64,000 nucleotides of DNA, from positions 2,533,501-2,597,500 of the forward strand of contig JAMWET010001661.1 of assembly GCA_024036415.1 (NCBI GenBank), read 5' to 3'. The stretch is from Prochilodus magdalenae. Lineage: Eukaryota; Chordata; Actinopteri; Characiformes; Prochilodontidae. Shown here piece after piece: positions 46,838 through 59,368 of the stretch. How positions within the stretch are numbered: the first letter of the stretch is position 1; each line of letters begins with the position of its first letter. The notes under the pieces were generated by a model. It made no database searches and was not told the DNA's origin. It was given only the letters and a program-made list of their open reading frames with translations. The position numbers and the translations under genes were made by a program.

Positions 46838-49800
46838 GTCAAGTCAAGTCAAGTAGTTTTTATTGTCATTTCAACCATATACAGTGGTGAACAGTACACA
46901 GTGAAACGAAACAACGTTCCTCCAGGACCAAGGTGCTACATAGAACAATAAATACAATAAATACACACAACAATTTACAATACTCGAAACAGCAAACAAT
47001 AAGTAGAGGGAGGGGACAGTGCAGACAGCCCACTGGTAGTGGGTGCAGTAAAGTGAGGTTGTGTCTTTTTTTTTTTTTTTTTTTTTTTTTTGAACAATGT
47101 ATTTAGCAGCAGTTATGTCCATATTTGGTATGCATGTAAACATGTTATACTTCAAGTGGTATGTGTGGACAGATTTAAGAGATGAGGTTATGTGTGTGTG
47201 GGTGTTCAGTCCAGTCACTGAATGTGTTTAGTTTTTCAGACCAGACTCTGGGTGTTAAGGAGTCTGATGGCTTGGGGAAAGAAGCTGTTGCACAGTCTGG
47301 ATGTGAGGGCCCGGATGCTCCTGTACCTTTTTCCAGATGGTAGGAGGGTGAAGAGTGTGTGTGAGGGGTGTGTGTGGTCATCCACAATGCTGGTTGCTTT
47401 GCGGATGCAGCGTGTGGTGTAAATGACCATGATGGTGGGAAGAGAGACACCGATGATCTTCTCAGCTGTCCTCACTACCCGCTGCAGGGACTTGCGATCC
47501 GATGCGGTGCAGTTCCCAAACCAGGCAGTGATGCAGCTGCTCAGGATGCTCTCGATGGTTCCTCTGTAGAAGGTGGTGAGGATGGGAGGTGGTAGATGTG
47601 CCTTCCTCAGCCTTCGCAGGAAGTAGAGACGCTGCTGGGCTTTCTTGGTTATGGTGCTGGTGTTGAGGGACCAGGTGAGATCCTCTGCCAGGTGAACTCC
47701 AAGGAACTTGGTGCTCTTGACGATCTCCACAGTGGAGCCGTCGATGTGTAGTGGAGAGTGGTCACGCCTTGTCCTTCTGAAGTCAACAACCATCTCTTTG
47801 GTCTTGTCTACGTTCAGAGACAGGTTGTTGGTTCTACACCAGTCCGTTAACCGTTGCACTTCCTCTCGGTATGCTGACTCGTCGTTCTTGCTGATGAGAC
47901 CCACCACAGTCGTATCATCTGCAAACTTGATGATGTGGTTCGAGCTGTGCATTGCTGCACAGTCGTGAGTCAGCAAGGTGAACAACAGAGGGCTGAGCAC
48001 ACAGCCCTGGGGGGCCCCGGTGCTCAGCGTGGTGGTGCTGGAGGTGTTACGTCCGATCCGGACTGACTGAGGTCTCCCAGTCAGGAAGTCCAGGATCCAG
48101 TTAGAGAGAGAAGTGTTCAGGCCCAGTAGGTTCAGCTTTCTGATCAGGTGCTGGGGAATGATGGTGTTGAATGCTGAACTAAAGTCTATGAACAGCATTC
48201 GAACGTAGGTGTCTCTATTGTCCAGGTGGGTGAGCGCCAGGTGAAGCGTGGTGGATATGGCGTCGTCCGTTGAGCGGTTAGGACGGTACGCGAACTGTAG
48301 AGGATCTAGAGAAGGAGGCAGCAGGGTCTTGATGTGCCTCAGGACAAGCCTCTCAAAGCACTTCATGATGATGGGTGTGAGTGCAATGGGACGGTAGTCG
48401 TTGAGGCAGGACACTGAAGACTTCTTCGGCACAGGGATGATGGTGGTTGCCTTGAGACATGTTGGGACGGTGGCACTGCTCAGGGAGATGTTGAAGATGT
48501 CAGTGAAGACATCTGTCAGCTGGTCCGCACATTCCCTGAGCACTCTAGCCGGGATGTTGTCCGGTCCAGCGGCTTTCCGTGGGTTAAGTCTGCATAGAGT
48601 TTTCCTCACGTCAGCTGCTGTAAGACACAACACCTGGTCGTCGGAAGGAGGGGTGGTCTTCCTCGCTGCCACGCCGTTCTGTGTCTCGAACCGGGCGTAG
48701 AAGTGGTTCAGCGCATCTGGAAGGGAGGCATCACTGTCACAGGCAGGTGGAGCAGTCCTGTAGTTAGTGATGGCCTGGATGCCCTGCCACATACGCCGTG
48801 CGTCACCACTGTCTCTGAAGTGGCTGTGGATGCTCTGACCATGTGCGCACTTCGCCTCTCTAATGCCCCGGGACAGTTTGGCCCTTGCTTTCCTTAGGGC
48901 CGCCTTGTCTCCTTCTTTGAAGGCGGAGTCTCGAGCCTTCAGCAGAGCACGCACCTCTGCAGTCATCCACGGCTTCTGGTTGGGACGTGTGATGATGGTC
49001 TTGGAGACGGTCACATCAGATGAAGTGTACTCCTCCAGGTCTGTGGTGGTGCTGTAGGTTGCAGCCTCCCTAAACATTTGCCAGTCAGTGTGCTCAAAGC
49101 AGTCCTGAAGAGCAGAGATGGCTCCTGATGGCCATGTCCTCACCGGCTTTAGAACCGGCTTTGATCGTCTGACAAACGGTCTGTATGCTGGAATTAGCAT
49201 AACAGAGATGTGATCCGAGTATCCGAGGTGGGGGCGGGGCTCTGCCCGGTACGCGCTGGGAGAGGTCCACTGCTCCCTCTCGTAAATGCGAAGTTCACAT
49301 GTTGGTTGGAATTTAGGGAGAACTGACTTGAGATTCACATGGTTGAAATCTCCAGCGACAATAAACAGTCCGTCAGGGTGAGTGTTCTGCAGTCCGCTGA
49401 TAGCGCTGTACAGCTCACAGAGCGCGTCTTTAGCGGTAGCGCCGGGTGGAATATAGACACTGATGATCAGCACTGCGGTGAATTCCCTCGGTAGATAAAA
49501 CGGTCTACACCGGACGATCATAAACTCCACTAGAGGCGAGCAGTAGCTAGAGACCAGTACAGAGTTCTTGCACCATTCTGTGTTGATGTAAACACACAGT
49601 CCCTCCCCCCACAGAGTCTTACCGCACAGGGCTGAGTCTCTGTCGGCTCGAAACGAAGCTAGTCCGTCTAGCTGAATGGCGGCGTCGGGAACTCTGTCGC
49701 TCAGCCACGTCTCCGTGAAGACAAAGACGCAGCAGTCTCTAGATTCTCTCCGTGTAGTTCTCTGAAGTCGGATGCAGTCCAGTTTATTCTCCAGGGAGCA

Positions 49801-50103
49801 GACATTCGAGAGCAGGATGGACGGGAGAGCTGCTCGCGTTGGCTTTGTTGTTAATCTAGTACGAACTCCAGCCCGCTTACCGCGCTTCTGTAGTCTCGCG
49901 CACCGCTTCCGGTGCCCCCTCTTTCGGCTGCTGGCTTCAGACGAGGCCGCGATCTGGGGGGCTGGTTGCCGTAGTAGACCGAAACCGCGTAGCGTCTCTC
50001 GTAGCTCATCGTTTACGGTGTTATTTGGTTGATTCCGGAAGTGTAGCAGCGTCTGACGGTCGTATACATGGACACCGGTTGTTCTTAGCACGTTTAGCAA
50101 ATT
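46838..50103 (-). mobile_element. Nearly full-length LINE inserted in family A element
   Basis: Minus-strand non-LTR retrotransposon of about 3.27 kb. Its 3' end (left) reads, on the minus strand, ACAATAAAAACTACTTGACT followed by (TGACT)n, a short tandem tail typical of CR1/L2/Rex-like LINEs. The 3' untranslated part (46838-47235) contains a run of 26 A on the minus strand (T-run 47066-47091). One long pol frame follows. The 5' end abuts transposon family A sequence at about 50103. No target-site duplication was found. Confidence 0.9.
47066..47091. repeat. 26-bp T-run inside LINE 3' region
   Basis: Homopolymer of 26 T on the plus strand (A-run in the sense of the LINE), about 150 bp downstream of the pol stop codon. 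Confidence 0.97.
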
Positions 50104-50109
50104 TGACAT
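47236..50109 (-). CDS. LINE pol: endonuclease / reverse transcriptase
   Basis: An uninterrupted frame of 957 codons from ATG 50109. It is open further upstream to 50265, but that part is translated transposon. Counting from 50265, the APE-type endonuclease spans about residues 147-365 with TETWL (184-188), VYIPP (270-274), GDFNH (305-309) and SDH (350-352). The reverse transcriptase spans about 560-830 with [62 protein letters not shown] and the catalytic FADDTTVVG (781-789). The end carries [20 protein letters not shown] and [10 protein letters not shown]. The product copies LINE RNA by target-primed reverse transcription. A short conserved endonuclease segment between GDFNH and SDH appears lost (about 49255-49312), so activity is doubtful. 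Type: CR1/L2/Rex group of the Jockey superfamily; exact clade unsure. Confidence 0.92.
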   Translation of the reverse strand: MSNLLNVLRTTGVHVYDRQTLLHFRNQPNNTVNDELRETLRGFGLLRQPAPQIAASSEASSRKRGHRKRCARLQKRGKRAGVRTRLTTKPTRAALPSILLSNVCSLENKLDCIRLQRTTRRESRDCCVFVFTETWLSDRVPDAAIQLDGLASFRADRDSALCGKTLWGEGLCVYINTEWCKNSVLVSSYCSPLVEFMIVRCRPFYLPREFTAVLIISVYIPPGATAKDALCELYSAISGLQNTHPDGLFIVAGDFNHVNLKSVLPKFQPTCELRIYEREQWTSPSAYRAEPRPHLGYSDHISVMLIPAYRPFVRRSKPVLKPVRTWPSGAISALQDCFEHTDWQMFREAATYSTTTDLEEYTSSDVTVSKTIITRPNQKPWMTAEVRALLKARDSAFKEGDKAALRKARAKLSRGIREAKCAHGQSIHSHFRDSGDARRMWQGIQAITNYRTAPPACDSDASLPDALNHFYARFETQNGVAARKTTPPSDDQVLCLTAADVRKTLCRLNPRKAAGPDNIPARVLRECADQLTDVFTDIFNISLSSATVPTCLKATTIIPVPKKSSVSCLNDYRPIALTPIIMKCFERLVLRHIKTLLPPSLDPLQFAYRPNRSTDDAISTTLHLALTHLDNRDTYVRMLFIDFSSAFNTIIPQHLIRKLNLLGLNTSLSNWILDFLTGRPQSVRIGRNTSSTTTLSTGAPQGCVLSPLLFTLLTHDCAAMHSSNHIIKFADDTTVVGLISKNDESAYREEVQRLTDWCRTNNLSLNVDKTKEMVVDFRRTRRDHSPLHIDGSTVEIVKSTKFLGVHLAEDLTWSLNTSTITKKAQQRLYFLRRLRKAHLPPPILTTFYRGTIESILSSCITAWFGNCTASDRKSLQRVVRTAEKIIGVSLPTIMVIYTTRCIRKATSIVDDHTHPSHTLFTLLPSGKRYRSIRALTSRLCNSFFPQAIRLLNTQSLV

Positions 50110-50275
50110 GGTGGTAAAGGCAGTCATCATAACGGTCTGCATGCACGTAGTCACGTTGTGCAGCTGTCTGCCAATGGTGTTGGCAGTAACAGGAAGAATC
50201 ATGAAGGGCATCATTGCTCGCTGAATGTTTGAACTCGTGTCTGTTGGGTCAGCCAGGTACAGCAATAAAGCCCAT
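50104..50275 (-). pseudogene. Family A element copy 4, proximal half
   Basis: Minus-strand translation reads [20 protein letters not shown] then [18 protein letters not shown], which parallels DIQRAVMHSMSHTANASTIG in copy 1 and IDRQLQDAG in copy 3. At DNA level GCAGACCGTTATGATGACTG matches copy 3. Together with 46668-46837 it is one minus-strand copy split by the LINE. The outer terminal repeat on this side was not found. Confidence 0.75.
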
Positions 50276-51350
50276 CCTTGCTTACGTCACAAGCACGGCT
50301 GAGCGTGAAACTTGAGCCATTCACAAGTCTCACATCAAAGACATGTCAGACTTACCAACCCTTCTGTGTGCAGCTATTTGTGCAACTTTTTATTTAACAA
50401 TGTGTGTATTATTATACATGAATGTAACTGGGCTAAATTAGAATTATCTATCTAAGGTTAATGTATTAAGTCACATGACCTAGTTAAAGGCGTAATGATT
50501 GCTTAAATAATATCTAATAATATAAATGATTTCACAGTAAACATCTACCGGACCAGCCTCAGAGCTTTACTATAAACACAAACAGGCCGTAGACGGAGAG
50601 GTTTGACTTTGGACTTTGGATGGTTCAGTTCTTCTGGCTGACAATCTTTAAACTGTTCCACATATTACACACACGTGTGGGCATGCAGTAAATGTGTGTG
50701 CTCCTGGTCCTTACTGCAGTGTTGTGGGGAGAGTGGGAGAGGAGAGTTGAGTGGGGCAGGGGGCGGGTGCAAATGAAGGCCGTTTATCTTCCCTCTCCAG
50801 AGTCTATTATTTTTCATTCTCAGCTCTGGGGAAGATAATAAGACATGTTCAATTTGTGTCAGCTGACAGAGCTTGATCGTCCTTCTCCTTCTCCCTCTCT
50901 GGTCCATTCTGAGTGTGTGATTATCCTGACCCAAAAGGCTTCCACTTCCTGACTCTCTTTTAGGCTCAGTTCCACCCATCGGGGGTGTAAATGGTCTGAC
51001 CTGGTGAGTGATGAGGGCGAGCAGAGTGGAGATAGCAGAGCTGTATGAGCAAAACATATACAGATAAAGATAAAGGCAGAACAGGAGCATCCCCTCTGAA
51101 CCCCCTCGGCTGAGTTCTAATATTTACCCCAAAAGATTAATCACTCTGACACACGCAGAGCCAGAGGCCACTGTAACTCCTTTACTGAAAGGACATATCA
51201 CAGCGAAACAAATGTTCCTTTTTTAATGAAATAATTCACTGTTGTTTGTAAACCCTGAAGATTTCGCTCCCCAGTACTGCTGTCTGTATACATTTCTGTA
51301 ATCTTTGTAATGTCACAAATCAAAAACCTGTGCACACGACTATTTCTACA
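50276..51350. other. Non-coding single-copy sequence
   Basis: No gene recognised. The section 50690-50960 has complex, balanced composition (GTCTATTATTTTTCATTCTC, GATAATAAGACATG) and could be conserved non-coding DNA. Confidence 0.45.
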
Positions 51351-51351
51351 G

Positions 51352-51815
51352 ACATTTAGCCCCAACTATTCATCTTTCTACATTATCCATTCAGTCTACA
51401 GCCGTTTAGCTCCACCCACTTGTTCTACAGCAGTTTAGCCACACTCAGTTATGCTAAAGAAATCTAGCTCCACTCACTCATCCTATAGCATCTTAGCTCC
51501 ACTCATTTAGTGGCTCTTTAGCCCCACCCACTTATGCTATAGCAATTTGGCTCAATACCTTTAGTCTATAGCAATCCAGCTCCACTCTTTCAGCCAACAG
51601 CAGTTTAGACCCACCCACTTATGCTACAGATGTTTATCTCCACCCATTCCTTCTACAGCAGTTTAGCCCCAGACACCTATGCTAAAGAAGTTTAGCTCCA
51701 ACCATTAAGCCTACAGCAGTTTTGCCCCACCCACTCATCTTACAGCATCTTATCCCTAGCCCCTCATCTGACAGCACTTTAGCCCTGCCCACTCAGCCTA
51801 CAGCAGTTTAGCTCT
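51352..51815. repeat. Diverged ~30-bp minisatellite, about 15 copies
   Basis: The unit approximates TCTACAGCAGTTTAGC followed by CCCACCCACTCAT. Copies start near 51400, 51430, 51610, 51640, 51670, 51710, 51740 and elsewhere with point changes and small indels. The older divergence contrasts with the 29-bp array at 36 kb. Confidence 0.9.
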
Positions 51816-53685
51816 GCTCTATTCCTGGTAAAATGAAATGGAGGTCCTGGAGGCTATGGGATTAAATGTGGTGCTGTTTCGGGATGTCAGTAACCAAGTG
51901 GATCACCGCAGCTTCCAAAGGATCCACACATCCAAAAAAGCATCTGATGTTTACCTACCCCCACGTCCCCTGAGGAGCCTATCAGCTAATTCTGACTGTA
52001 TTTGGTGCATAAAACTGCATTATCACTAAAAACCTTAGAGTAAAAAAATACTGCAACAATATGAAATTTGGGATCTTAAACAATGTGTTCTACACCAATC
52101 CAAGTGAACACACAATGTTTCTGGCCAGCTGCTGTAATGAGAACATGAGCAGAGCATCACGGGAAACCATAACCACCCGCCTTGCCCAGAGCCACACGAG
52201 AACCACGAAATTATCGGCTCGGCTCACTGTTCCACTCTGATAAGGTTTTCCCCGTCTTTGAGCACACAGCCAGGCCTCTTGTGCATGTGCACCACTAAAG
52301 GCTTCTTTACTGAGGAAACTGCAGAGATAAAAAGACTTTAAATGGAGAGTAAACAATCAGCCAGTGCCACAGAAACACCATGGTCTGCTGGATTGACTTG
52401 TATGCATTCACCGTAGCGCTGTGGTTTAAGGTGGGTCTTACTGTTTTCTCTGAGGACCTATCGACCTTCTCTAACTGAGCTGTAAAGTGTGAGCACTATT
52501 GAACAACACAGGGCATCATTGACCCGGCCAGCCAGCAGCAGATAAAGCGGGGGTGTTGAAAAGTCTTTACAAGTTTGAAATTTGCCTTCGTGTGGGCATC
52601 CCACAGCTTTAATTAAAACTGCTAGATTGATGTGATGAACGTTGAGGGCTTCTCTGTGTGTCTTTTGCAATCATTCAGCAGCAGCCAAATGAAATTGATA
52701 AAGCCTTGTACTTGAGGATTTCCTCCTCTCCACATTTGGCATGGAGTAAAAGATGTTTTTGTGCTACTGAATGCACCCGGCAATTGTAGAATAAAGAGGA
52801 TACTCAGGTTAGGTGGGTGGAAAATAGGAAATTTGCATGAATTGTCATTTAAAGATTTTGAAAATCAGAATTAATGGCTCCTGTGTTTTTAAAGGAAAGA
52901 TTAATTAGAGACATAGACAAAGCAATAGCAGCATATAGGAGAACGCTGACCCAACAGAAAGAACTGCATTTAGGAGAACAATGTTGCATGTGTGGCACCA
53001 AAGTTAACCAACATGCATTATTTACACATTAAAGGTGAAATAACCCAGTTCAATCCAACATCTATCAGCAATCTGATTTATTTTATTCTGCATCCCTGCG
53101 TCTTTCACGGCATTGTAACCCACACACTATCATCACATTCAATTAACACACCTCAGGGTAAAGGCAACATTATTTACATTACTTAGTCATTACAGCTAAA
53201 GGCCAGTTTTTAAATTAACTATGAGTAAAAATGTATAGCACAATCAGTCTAATAGCCTGTAGACATTTATATTTATGCATTTGTATTTATTCATTTACTA
53301 GATGGTGTCACCCAGGCCATCATATAAAACCTGCATACAGTAGAACGCACTGTAATACAAGATAAATAAATCTGAGATGCTGGAGCCAGAGTTTCCATCG
53401 CATGAGCATTTTTTTATTTGTGGAAATGGCTATCAAGCATCTTGTGGTCAGAGTTTTTTATACTTCTATATCGTTCTAACCACCGACCTGACCGAAAGGG
53501 AAAGTACCAAAAAGTGCCTTAAAGGCAACAGTTTCTGAACATTTAGTTTGAGGTGTTCCAGAGGTCAGAAAAGCACTCCAATACCCTTCTGTCTCCTATT
53601 AGAGAGGGAGGAGGAATGGGAAGGTAAAAGATGAAGTGCATTTCATATGCTTAGCAGTCTTAAGAAAAGCCATGTGAACAGATCA
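51816..53685. other. Non-coding single-copy sequence
   Basis: No gene recognised. The section 52540-52830 (AAATTGATAAAGCC, CACATTTGGCATGG) has a complex texture. Confidence 0.45.
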
Positions 53686-54060
53686 GCCCAGTGATGTATT
53701 ATGGATGGAGAACAGAAGTGGGCTGAGAAGTGACCCCTGAGGCACACCGGCTGTGAACTGCAGAAAGTGACTTTCATCAGATATCCCGCTGTGTTGAGAG
53801 TGTGTAAAACTGCCGGGAGGGTCCAGCCTTGTAACCAGACTCGTTAGTATCCTAGAGGTCTTTCTACAATAAAGAGATTTGTTACAGGCCCGCCCTTTTC
53901 AGTATTTTAGACAGAAAAGGAGGAAACTTTAGGCAGGAAGTATTAGGCAGAAAATGCAGGCCGATAGTTTCTGGCATTTGCCAACATTTGGGAATTTAAA
54001 ATACACTAAATTTACTGCAGGTTGCTAAGCACACAGGTTGGGAATGTGTGTGTTAAGGCA
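53686..54060. repeat. Possible dispersed repeat remnant
   Basis: GAACAGAAGTGGGCTGAGAA then GTGACCCCTGAGGCACACC resembles a segment I have seen repeatedly in fish genomes (NNAGAGCCCTGAGGTAC-like). No terminal structure or frame is visible; weak call. Confidence 0.3.
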
Positions 54061-54764
54061 GCCTTTAGTATGGCTTAAGAAAGACATTAATGAACTAAAT
54101 ACAGTAGTAGAGTAGGTGCAATAGATGACAAACCTGCACATCTGTCCAGACATGAGGTAGATAGATAAATAAGTATTTAAAATCAAAATAATATGATGTG
54201 TCTAAATTATTCAGCAAGTATTAAAAGCAGATAAAAATAATTAACAAATAATAAATTAATAATAAAAAATAATTTTGGCATTACAGAATTATATTTCTGC
54301 TGGAGAAAACCAAAGAGCCAGCAGTGATAGTGCTCTGTAAGAGGCTGAGCTGGTTTCAGCTGGACAGAGTGGCTCCTGAACTGTGAGAATTATATAATGC
54401 ACCAGGAACACATCTGACACACAGAGCATCCTGAAACCTGCAGAGTGTATGGAGCTACAGTGACACATGTTCTATGGCTCAGCTAAAATATTTATAAGCA
54501 GAAATGATTACAAGGATACATGCATACTATGTTCTTGGTGACCTTCAGTACCTGAACAGTGTTCAGTGTTCATGCACATCCCTTCTGCACCCTCCAAATA
54601 GAATACTAAACAGCCCAAATTCATTTGACAGGTACCTTTGACATACGCTTGCATGTAGTAGAAAGCTAATCAGATGCCATTCATGTTACACTGCCTCAGA
54701 CCGTGTAGTCATACATCAAAGCCCTGACGCTGTGTGCGGTAGCTGTAGATGAGCGTAGTTCAGA
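54061..54764. other. Non-coding, AT-rich in part
   Basis: 54160-54280 is a low-complexity A/T stretch with AATAAT words. Nothing else seen. Confidence 0.5.
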
Positions 54765-54828
54765 CTCTCACTGATCTGTTACTGATCTTTCACTGATCTG
54801 TCATTGATCAGTCATTGATCAGTGTTGC
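54765..54828. repeat. Short CACTGATC tandem repeat
   Basis: TCACTGATCTGTTACTGATC, TTTCACTGATCTGTCATTGA and TCAGTCATTGATCAGT form five copies of a 12-14 bp unit containing TGATC. Confidence 0.85.
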
Positions 54829-56700
54829 GTCAAGACAGGTTCAGGATTTGACTCTGCTGGTGTGGCGTGCCACTCAGAGGTATTCAACCATAATTTTGAA
54901 TGCTCTATATTTGGATATTTCCTGATTCTCAGCACATTCTGACCATACATATTCACAGAAACATCTTCAACAATGTTTTGCCTGGTTCTTTTAAGGCCTT
55001 CCAACAATCAGCCAGGGTTAACTATGTTAAATCAGTCACTGGTGAAGTATGGGAATACACTGTGAATATCTTGAAGATGTACTGGTAATATGGTACTATC
55101 ATTACGGCTGAAGCTCCAGGCTAGCTGCTTTCCTAGTGTGACTCTGCTCCATCTACCAGACCCACTTACGTCTCTTAGTGGGGGACCAGGGGAGTAATAT
55201 CATGTACAGAATAACCCGCACTTCACAGTCACTTTATTTTCACTTTATCTAGCTTGAAGTAAGAAGGGCATACACTACTAGTTAGCTCAGTGTTTTAAAG
55301 AGAGGATTTCATGTTTATGGTTGTTTGTTTCAGATGAGTTCTACAAGGATTTTAATGTTGAAGTACCTGAATACGGTTAGAGTGGTGGGTTTAGAATAGA
55401 GCCGAGGGCAGTGTTCTTACATGTTAGCACTTCAAGAGGCTGTGATTTGTCTCAGCCAATATAAATAAAGTGTTATAGAGCATTACCACGAGTCAACTTA
55501 CCAAGAGCCCTGAGGGGTAACAGTAGTTTGAAGTTTTTTCTGGTCCAGCCCTAATGCTAACACTGAGAAGGAGAGTTACCAGCCCTGCAATCACTGATAC
55601 AAAAAGCAAACAACCAAACTGTCTAGCGTCTAATTAAATCATCCTGGCCCTGACTGGAAGAAAGACACACTGCCCCTTCAAGCTGCAGTTTAATGTGAGA
55701 CATGAGCCTACGTAAAGGTGTGTGCCCAAATGTGCCATTGAGAGGCCATCTCACTTGCAGTCCAAGTGTCTGAATCACCTTAAAAAAGGGGCGGCAGCTC
55801 AGTCCATGAGCTCTTGGTCAGCCAGTTTAAGCAGTGTTCATTATAGCGTTCAGGTTTTTATAGGCTGATGTAAAGGGAGCACCAGCAGAATTCATATCCA
55901 TGGAAGGACTGCTGTCCCTGAAAGGAGGAGAGAGAGCAGAGGAGAGAGAAACCTCCCTCTAGAAGAGTCCAACATCCAGCAACTGAAACACCACCATTTC
56001 CTGCCGTTGTCCCAGCCATCTCATTTACATCTGAACTCACAGTTAAGTCATTTTATTCCTCACCATCATCCTAATCCGACCCTTAACCTAATCCTAACCT
56101 TAAAGCCAGCAGTTTTCAGTACAGTATGTACTGAACCCTATGCAGTCATGTACAACACAAAACTTAAGATACCACACATGTGCGTTGTACGTCCTGTAAT
56201 AGACTGCACAGTTGCTAAACCATAGCTTCGGTTAGTTTTAGAGAGCTTCGGATAGTTTTGTGGAGCATTAGAGAAAGCAAGAGAGGGAACCAGGGAGGTA
56301 GAAAGCTTGAGATAGCGGGTAGCATGAGAGAGTGATTCAGAGAGTGTGCTTCAGACATGTCTACCACAGGTTGAAGATGGCCATCTAATCTCCCTCCTAA
56401 TAGAAGGAGTGCCCATTTTCATTTTCATCAGATGTGAGAAGCACTTCAAGCAGACTCGGCCGTCGCTGTCCTCTCATGCTGCTATGTAGTCTCCAAGCTG
56501 CAAAATCCACTCTGGTTTCTCAGGGTGCCGTAGAGCCTCAGAGCTTTGGCTTCTTAGAGGGAATCAGATCAGCATACAATCTCCGGCCTTCTTAGGAAGC
56601 CCTCAGCTCTGCTAATTTAGCATCTCGTGGCATTAAAATGCAAATAGCTCTTGTTTATTTCCTCCCTCTTCAAATAACACTCCACAGATACAGAACACTG
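54829..56700. other. Non-coding single-copy sequence
   Basis: No gene recognised. AGAGAGCTTCGG...ATAGTTTTG words repeat loosely near 56225-56260. 56560-56680 contains an octamer-like ATGCAAATAG in complex sequence. Confidence 0.45.
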
Positions 56701-56768
56701 AGGCATGGATGAGTAATACCATACCAACCGCAGGTAAGGCATGAATGAGTAATACCATACCAACCAAG
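56701..56768. repeat. 36-bp direct duplication
   Basis: AGGCATGGATGAGTAATACC plus ATACCAACC at 56701 recurs with one change 36 bp later at 56737. Confidence 0.95.
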
Positions 56769-58259
56769 CACTATATATGTATAGTTAGGGGGATGACTGT
56801 ATCAATCAAAGAACAATAGGTGGTATTAATGAAATTAACCTAGACACAGCTGGAGCCTTCCTTTGAGAATATGAGGACTATGGAGATGTGCAGCATGAAT
56901 GTATATTATGTATTAATTTGTATATCAGATACAGGACTGCAAGAATGATGCTTCACAGTGGTTAGAAACATAATGCCTTGCTGTCCTTCTTCTCCAACAA
57001 CAGAAGAGCTGAGCTTCCTAAAGCAGTACTCCTGGTCCTCCACTCTAGACCTTCACAGTGTCCCCTAGCAGGGATGAGGACCATAAATTGCTTATTCCAT
57101 GGCAATAGGTCAGTGTGACTTTGACAGAATGCTATTTGGTCTCAACTACCCTGATGTTATTGTGTTCTTCCCTGATTTCCAGATAGTCATCTGTTTCACC
57201 AAGAGCATGTGCTCACAAAGCGTGGCCTGAAGCAGCAACCTCACAAATGTACACTGTTGTAATTCTGCCAGAATGATTCAGGAGGCAGGAATGGTGGAAG
57301 GCAATATGTTAATCATCGATAAGATTTTACAGTTTGAAAGATAAAAATTTTTAAGAATTAAAGTGGTTTTGGCATAGGCTTCATACTCAGCCCAAGGCTT
57401 GGAGCACTGAGATTTGCAGATCCTTCCACATAAAGATAGCATGGTGGAGCCTAATGACTGGACAACCGAGCTAGGACCAAGCTGCTGGGAAGAAAGGAGG
57501 GGAACATTGAAACATCTGGCATCTGAAAATAGCAGGCCAGGTTCATATGTTGAGTCATTTTTAAGAAATACAGTTTTTGATTGTCGGCCAGTGACTAGTC
57601 GGAGAAATGAGTGTGTGACGTAACACTGGAGTCTTCCTGGCAGAATTTGTGCTAAAGCTCCCATAGGCCTTTTGCTTCATTTTGGACCTTCAGAGCAGAC
57701 AGTGTGAGAATGCAGAGGCTCAATTTGGGTCACCTGTGGCTATTGCAATGAAGGCAGAGAACCAAGTGAAAGATTCCAGCCATGCTGCAGACTTGGAGGA
57801 CTGAGCTGCCAACCAGAACACTGCTGCCGTGGGAAATATTTTCCCATGTGTGGCAAAGAAGGAGGCCAGGCAAGGAGCACCTGAAGGAGCCTATTTCAAT
57901 AGAACTAAAAGAACCTGCTAGTCACTCAGGGAATACTTCAGTGGGAGGCAGGGGAGCTGTCCTCAGGGCAAGCCTTTAAGAACAGACTGTGGTTCCAGCA
58001 GCTTTGGCTGAATTGCTTTGGGACTGCTACCATACTGCCAGTGGACTTATGGGAGCAGCATGAATAGAAGCTGCCCTTGGGAGGAGGTACTGCTGGCCAA
58101 GAGTGCAGTGCAGGGCAATACTATATCTACACAGCTACAAACCCAAACACACAAAAGGTGAAACAGTGTGCAAAATGCACAACAGAAAGTAGGGATGTGT
58201 ACTGTATGTCTACTTTGACCTGAATGAAAATGGTAAAAACACTCAATAGGCCCTACGTT
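56769..58259. other. Non-coding sequence
   Basis: No supported gene. Frames at 57278-57664 (minus, 128 residues) and 57414-57623 (plus) overlap and have no recognisable domain. 57680-58130 is GC-richer and could be an unrecognised mobile element. Confidence 0.4.
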
Positions 58260-58745
58260 AAGCTTGTTACAAAAAGTTGGAACAGGAGCAATTTAAGACT
58301 AGGAAAGTTATTAAATGTTCAAAAAGCATTTTAAACAGGTGATGAATTCATGCTCAAGAGTTAAAGAAGCATCCAAGAAAGAGTCCTCTATGAATGAGGA
58401 TGGGAGTCGAGACTTGTCACTTGGCCAAAAATGGATCAGCAAGAAAAACAATGTTCCTACAGTATAAAATAACATTCTTCAGCGAGTGATAACAGGGATT
58501 TTAGGTATTTCTTCCTGTACAGTGTAGGATGTCAACAAATATCATCAATAAACACAGTCAATAAACGCCATGTGTCACTGCATCCACAACTGTTAGTTAA
58601 GACTGCACTATACACAGTGGAAGTCATATGTGAATGACGTCCAGAAATACTGCTGACTCAGACTTATCTGAAATAGACTGATGCGCAAAGTCTGACAGGT
58701 CAAGTTTTAAACTGTGTGCGGAAATAATAGACTGTTTTCTTCATT
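58260..58745 (+). pseudogene. Decayed Tc1-like element (family D)
   Basis: Contains GTTACAAAAAGTTGGAACAG then GAGCAATTTAAGACTAGGAA near the left end. Decayed transposase text follows: ATGGGAGTCGAGACTTGTCA, AAAAACAATGTTCCTACAGT (KNNVPT-like helix-turn-helix), TAACAGGGATTTTAGGTATT, and ATCCACAACTGTTAGTTAAG through GTCATATGTGAATGACGTCC and AGAAATACTGC. The order matches a common teleost Tc1/mariner-type transposase N-terminal half as I remember it. The frame is destroyed and the DDE part is absent. Confidence 0.7.
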
Positions 58746-59368
58746 CCAAAACATAAAAGGACCATCCAGATTGTTACCATAAGTCCAGCTTCCTAAAGTA
58801 ATCTGGATTAGTGGGTAACCTGCACATGTGTAAACGCGCCATTAGTGCTGACATATTTTGGAGCAACATATGCAGCCTTCTAGATACCGTCATTGTTAGA
58901 GACCTGTTACAACTGCATGGCTGTGTTATCAAAGTGTGGGTGAACTGCCCCCCTTTGAAAAGGCTGTGTAGATTCATGTCTTCAGTCCCCAAATGTGATG
59001 TTGAGTGCTTTAAACATGCTGCTGTAACACTTCTCTTGAAGCATATTGCAGGGATTGAATGCATACGCCTAACAATAAGAGTAAACATATCACCAGAAAA
59101 CACACAGTCCCTGCACCTCCCTCTTCAGTCATTGCCAGCCTAGAAGAAACTTCATAAATTCTGAAACAAATTTCATCCATGGCAGCGGCCATTATAATGG
59201 CCTAGAGCTTCAGTTACCATTGCCTATATTCAGTCTTAGACTGCCTGTGAATTCATTGGGAGCAGGACCTTCAACATGATGGACAAGAGGTTGGATTACA
59301 CCACTGGGGCAGCAGTGTTACTTCTTCATCCGCTCATGTTGGCCTGATCAGGCTTGATACTGCAGTAT
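58746..59368. other. Non-coding sequence
   Basis: Overlapping frames of about 110 residues on both strands (58774-59143) have no recognisable domain. Nothing else seen. Confidence 0.4.

Noticed and set aside
47222..50032. Several plus-strand frames of 60-100 residues
   Set aside because: They are the opposite strand of the LINE pol frame.
58774..59143. Two opposing frames of about 110 residues
   Set aside because: Mutually overlapping, no domain; they lie next to a decayed Tc1-like element.
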